DNA of 64,000 bases, taken from CALKWS01 sp051020515 (GTDB taxonomy: Bacteria > Actinomycetota > Actinomycetes > Actinomycetales > Beutenbergiaceae). The first letter of the stretch is position 1, and every line of letters begins with the position of its first letter. The notes below the pieces were generated by a model. The model saw only the letters and a program-made list of their open reading frames with translations. It was not told the origin of the DNA and made no database searches. Both the position numbers and the translations under genes were made by a program. Positions 60,433 through 64,000 of the stretch are shown here, piece after piece. The stretch is taken from contig NZ_CP194857.1 of the NCBI RefSeq assembly GCF_051020515.1, positions 2,170,001-2,234,000 on the forward strand. Direction: 5' to 3'.

Positions 60433-61640
60433 ATGAAGTCGGTCTCCGCCCATCTGCGGGCCATCCTCGACCTGCTGCAACCGCTGCCCCCGCTGGCCGT
60501 GGTGCTGCACGACGCCGTGGGTTGCGTGCTCGCCGAGGACGTCCTCGCCCCTGCGGACCTACCCACCCGTGACGTGGCCACCCAGGACGGTTACGCCGTG
60601 CGCTCGGTGGACGTGGCCGGAGCCAACCCCGACCGCGCGGTGAGCCTGCGGGTGCTCGATGAGGTGCGCGCCGGCGCCCGGGAGACCGAGCGCCTGGTCG
60701 CGCTGTCCTCGGTGCGGATCGCCTCCGGTGCGCCTATTCCGGTCGGAGCAGACGCCGTCGTCCCCTTGGAACGGACCGACCGCGGCATGGCCACCGTCCA
60801 GGTCCGCACTGAAGTAGGCCCCGGGACGAACGTGCGCACCCAGGGTGCGGACCTACGGGCCGACCAGGTCGCGCTGGCTGCCGGGGAACGCGTGGGGGCC
60901 CGGCAGATCGCGCTGCTGGCTGCGCTGGGCCGTTCGCGGGTGAGCGTGCATCCGCGACCGCGGGTGGTGTTGGTGTCGGTGGGCGATGAGCTGGTGGAAC
61001 CGGGCCGGCGGATCAGCGCCGGCGAGGTCTATGACGCCATGGTCATGCCCTGGCCACGGCCGTGCAGGACGCCGGTGGGTCCACCTTCCGGGTGGCGGCG
61101 GTGCCCGATGAGCGCTCCAGCCTGCGCGAGGTGCTCGAGGACCAGTTGGTGCGGGCGGATCTGATCATCACCACTGGCGGCCTCTCGGCCGGGGCCAACG
61201 ACACGGTCAAAGAGGTCCTGTCGCCGCTGGGCACGGTCCGGTTCGACAACGTCGCGATCGCGCCGGGCCGTCAGTTCGGAGTGGGGGAGGTGGGCGAGGG
61301 CACCCCGATCGTGTGCCTACCGGGGAACCCGGTGGCGGCGCAGATCGGGTACGAGGTGTTCGTGCGCCCGGCGTTGCTGTCCATGGCCGGGCACGCCGAT
61401 CTGTACCGGCCGACCGTGACTGCCGCGGTCACCCGGGGGTGGTCCTCCCCGCTGGAACGGCGCGAGTTCGTCCCGGTGCACCTGACCGGGACCCCCGATG
61501 AGGGCTACCGCGCCGCTCCGACCGGGGACCCGCTGCTCCTGACGTCGATGTCCAGGGCCAACGCGCTGGTGGTGGTGCCCCAGGACGTGGGCCACGTGGC
61601 CACCGGCGACCGACTCGCCGCGATGGTGCTGGAGAGCTGA
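60433..61640 (+). CDS. moeA: Molybdopterin molybdotransferase MoeA (frameshifted)
   Basis: About 402 residues after correction. Inserts molybdate into adenylated molybdopterin. Conserved motifs: DLPTRDVATQDGYAVRS, IASGAPIPVGADAVVPLE, VSVGDELVEPG, ITTGGLSAGANDTVKEVL and CLPGNPVAAQI. One base is missing at about 61044 (YDAMV-HALATAVQDAGG). ATG 60433 (KSVSAHLRAIL) fits the family start; ATG 60397 is possible. Followed by rimJ-like gene two bases later. Confidence 0.9.
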
Positions 61641-61642
61641 CC

Positions 61643-62326
61643 ATGCCTCCGGGTCGGGCGGGGCACGGCGCACCGCGCCAGGGGCCGGGTGGGGGAGCGA
61701 TGCCCCGACCACCCCGGGTGGGTCGCGGCTCCCTGCGGGATGCGGACCTGCGCCACGGCCTGCGCGCCGGCGACCTGATGCTGCGCCGGATGAACCGGAG
61801 CGACCGGGCGGCCTGGCAGCGCCTGCGAGAGTCCAACCTCGACTGGCTCACGCCGTGGGAGGCCACCAACCCGGGCCCGCCAGCGCCCTCGATGACGTTC
61901 GCGGAGTACGTGCGCCAGCAGCGCGTCCAGGCCCGCCAGGACATCGGGTACGCCTACGTGCTGGAGTGGCGCGGACAGGTGGTGGGCCAACTGACCATCG
62001 CCGGGGTGGCCCGGGGTTCCCTGCACTCGGCACACATCGGCTACTGGATCTCCGAGCACGTGGCCGGGCAGGGGCTGATGACCAGGGCGGTCGCGTTGGC
62101 GATCGACCACTCCTTCGGCGCGTTGGGGCTGCACCGGGTGGAGATCAACGTGCGCCCGGAGAACGCCGCCAGCCTCCGGGTGCCGCAGAAGTTGGGTATG
62201 CGCGAGGAGGGGCTGCGCCGGCGCTACTTGCACATCCAGGGGCTCTGGCGCGATCACCGCAGTTTCGCCGTCACCGCCGAGGAAGTCACCGGCTCGATGC
62301 TGGATCGGCTCTCGGCCCCGGAATGA
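61643..62326 (+). CDS. GNAT acetyltransferase (RimJ/RimL type)
   Basis: 227 residues. Core motifs: LRLMNRSDRAAWQRLR-like N-terminus (MLRRMNRSDRAAWQRLRESN), IGYWISEHVAGQGLMTRAV (acetyl-CoA loop) and LHRVEINVRPENAASLRVPQKLGM. Acetylates N-termini of ribosomal proteins or other amines. The first 45 residues are Gly/Pro/Arg-rich, so a later start is possible. Two bases after moeA, so same operon. Confidence 0.87.
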   Translation: MPPGRAGHGAPRQGPGGGAMPRPPRVGRGSLRDADLRHGLRAGDLMLRRMNRSDRAAWQRLRESNLDWLTPWEATNPGPPAPSMTFAEYVRQQRVQARQDIGYAYVLEWRGQVVGQLTIAGVARGSLHSAHIGYWISEHVAGQGLMTRAVALAIDHSFGALGLHRVEINVRPENAASLRVPQKLGMREEGLRRRYLHIQGLWRDHRSFAVTAEEVTGSMLDRLSAPE

Positions 62327-62446
62327 CGGCGGGAGCCGGTCGGACCCGGCCCTGCGGGCATTGCCACACCGGTCTTGGCCATGTCGGCACCGACACGCCG
62401 CACCGGCTGATCGATTCGCCCGCCCGGCGGTTCTACCGTCAGGAGG

Positions 62447-63716
62447 GTGAGCACGGGACAGGTCGAGAGCGTCGCAGGGTTCGTCCTGTTGGCCATCGTG
62501 CTGATGTCTCTGGGCTACCTGCTTCCCGCGCTGATCCGCTCCCGGCAAGTGGTGAGCGATGCGCGGGTCGATGACCGTTTCTCCACCAACCTGCGGGTGC
62601 TGGCCCGCGCCGGTGGAACCCCACCCCAATACTCCAGCACCGCTCGGGTGTACCTGCACACGCCCAGCGCCCGTGAACCGGAGGCCCCGATGGACCGCCA
62701 GCCCGCCCCACCCGCCTCGCGTAGCGCCGCCGAAGCACGCCGGGTCGCGGCGATGCGCGCCGCCCGCGCTGCAGCGGCGAGCCGACGTGCTGCGGCCGCA
62801 CGCCGTCGTCGGGTCCTGCTGCTCGGTCTGGTGTTCCTCACCGCCGCGCTGTGGACCCTGTTCGCCACCATCACGCTGCCGATCGCCGCGCCGATCGTGG
62901 CCTCGGTGCTGCTGGTGGCCGCCGGGGTAGCCGGGCGTCGCGCGGCGGTCCGGGCCGCTCTGGCGGAGAGCCGCGAGGCCGAACGCTCCGACCGCCCGGC
63001 CCGCACCGACCGCAACCCGCGACGGCGCAGCGCCACCGGGTCGTCCGCCGCCGCCGCGCGCCGAGCGAGTCGAGCAGGATAAACCGACGACGGCGACCGG
63101 TCCGCTCGCGGTGCGGCACGCCCGTCGTAGTTCCCAGGGTGAGGCCGCCCCCGCTCCAGCCGAGACGCAGGAGGGAGGCGAAGCCACGAAGGCCGCGGTG
63201 GCCGACGGCGGCACCGGCGAGGACGCACCGGTCGCCCCGCCCAAGCGCACCCCGGTCAGCGAACGCACCGGAAGCCTGCGGATCTCGGTGGATCCGGCCA
63301 CGATCGACAATCCGGTCGCCATCGACACAGCCGAAGGCTGGACGCCGGTCCCGGTGCCACGGCCGACCTACACCCTCAAGGCACCCGCGCCGCGCCGGGA
63401 GGTGGCCGCCTATGAGTCCCCGCAGTGGGAGTCCGCTCCCGCGCCGGCCGATGCGGAGGTGGAGCGGGAGTTGACGCTGGCCGAGGTGGAGCAGACAGTG
63501 CGTGCGCGCACCGACGCCCAGGCGCCGCCGGCCACACCCGAACAGGTCCTCGCCGAGCAGGAGTCCGCCCGTCTCGATACCCAGGGCGAGGCTGCCACCG
63601 CGGCCGGGGTTACGTCGTCGTCGGCTCCGGTTGCGGCCACCGGCACCGATGAGGCCAAGCGGCCCACGATGGATCTGCAGTCGGTGCTGGAGCGTCGCCG
63701 CGCCGTCGGGCAGTAG
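62447..63716 (+). CDS. Membrane protein, Rv0996-like (frameshifted)
   Basis: About 422 residues after correction. N-terminal helix (VAGFVLLAIVLMSLGYLLPAL), a basic Ala/Arg coiled segment, a two-helix hairpin (VLLLGLVFLTAALWTLF; APIVASVLLVAAGVAG), then an acidic cytoplasmic tail with GWTPVPVPRPTYTLKAPAPRREV. That segment and the position after moeA-rimJ match the mycobacterial Rv0996-type protein. The frame changes between 63040 and 63080 (one extra base in a GCCGCC-rich stretch). GTG 62447. Confidence 0.65.
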
Positions 63717-63854
63717 TCCGCACCTGGCGGTAGTCCATGGCGTCGTCCGGGCGCCGTCGCTGAGTGGGCCGCGGCGGGTGCGCCCGGAGTGATGTGGTCC
63801 GCGCCACCAGGGGTGGGAATCACCGGGCACCGGGTGATAATCTTGGTGCTGCCT

Positions 63855-63927
63855 GGGGCTATGGCGCAGTTGGTAGCGCGTCTCGTTCGCAATGAGAAGG
63901 TCGGGGGTTCGAATCCCCCTAGCTCCA
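63855..63927 (+). tRNA. tRNA-Ala (anticodon CGC)
   Basis: 73-base cloverleaf with the alanine identity pair G3:U70 in the acceptor stem GGGGCTA/TAGCTCC, anticodon loop TTCGCAA with CGC at 63888-63890, T arm GGGGG-TTCGAAT-CCCCC, discriminator A and encoded CCA (63928-63930). Reads GCG. Confidence 0.95.
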
Positions 63928-64000
63928 CCAGAGGGTGAGGTTGTCGGCCAGTTGGGCTTTGCCGATACCCCGACGCCCGCCTATGGGTGTCGGCCTCTAG

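Noticed and set aside
63410..63928. Minus-strand frame of 172 codons overlapping tRNA-Ala
   Set aside because: Its start lies inside the tRNA gene and it is antisense to the Rv0996-like gene.

Overview
The window is chromosomal DNA from a high-GC actinobacterium, most likely a member of the Micrococcales. Pointers are strong G/C bias at third codon positions, GTG and TTG starts, several apparently leaderless promoters, an acVLRF1-type release factor, DUF2530, the coproporphyrin route to haem (CpfC plus ChdC) and the block mscL - SAF - fmdB - 5-FCL - moeA - rimJ - membrane protein - tRNA-Ala, whose order resembles the mycobacterial moeA neighbourhood. I see no phage genes, insertion sequences, CRISPR array or rRNA.

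Layout. 2-436 is the 3' end of a sugar-nucleotide epimerase-like gene. 433-6549 is a catabolic cluster: a PucR regulator divergent from permease, two SDRs, a ureohydrolase and a NodB-fold deacetylase; its codon use is less GC-biased than its neighbours. 6581-14132 holds a methyltransferase, a DUF305 lipoprotein, acVLRF1, a D-2-hydroxyacid dehydrogenase, DUF2530, a purine permease and a YkoF thiamine-binding protein under a TPP riboswitch. 14424-18785 carries an AbiEi/DUF559 protein, a 28-bp G-rich minisatellite, a PLDc_N peptide, SelO and a DUF429 protein. 19178-28638 has a GntR regulator, a CPBP protease, a haem/iron ABC importer divergent from cpfC-chdC, and a MarR-MFS pair. 28819-32189 has serC, a DtxR-type regulator and a cell-wall hydrolase behind a CRP site and a c-di-AMP riboswitch. 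32417-39311 has a universal stress protein, rocD-ddaH, tRNA-Arg(CCT) and membrane proteins. 39478-48999 is a sugar-use region: hydrolase, mutarotase, Gfo/Idh dehydrogenase, ABC sugar importer, LacI regulator with two matching operators, AEC transporter. 49100-53977 encodes a 1,625-residue DUF4011/DUF3320-like helicase-nuclease whose ATPase and nuclease motifs look eroded. 54068-63930 is the moeA block.

Twelve genes, many of them housekeeping, are interrupted by a one-base frameshift. Nine need one base added and three need one removed, and several sit in G runs. This pattern suggests residual sequencing or assembly indels more than twelve real mutations, so I annotate each such gene as one unit. 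The other striking signal is the number of short tandem and palindromic repeats in intergenic DNA and, in frame, inside SelO, acVLRF1 and a small membrane protein.
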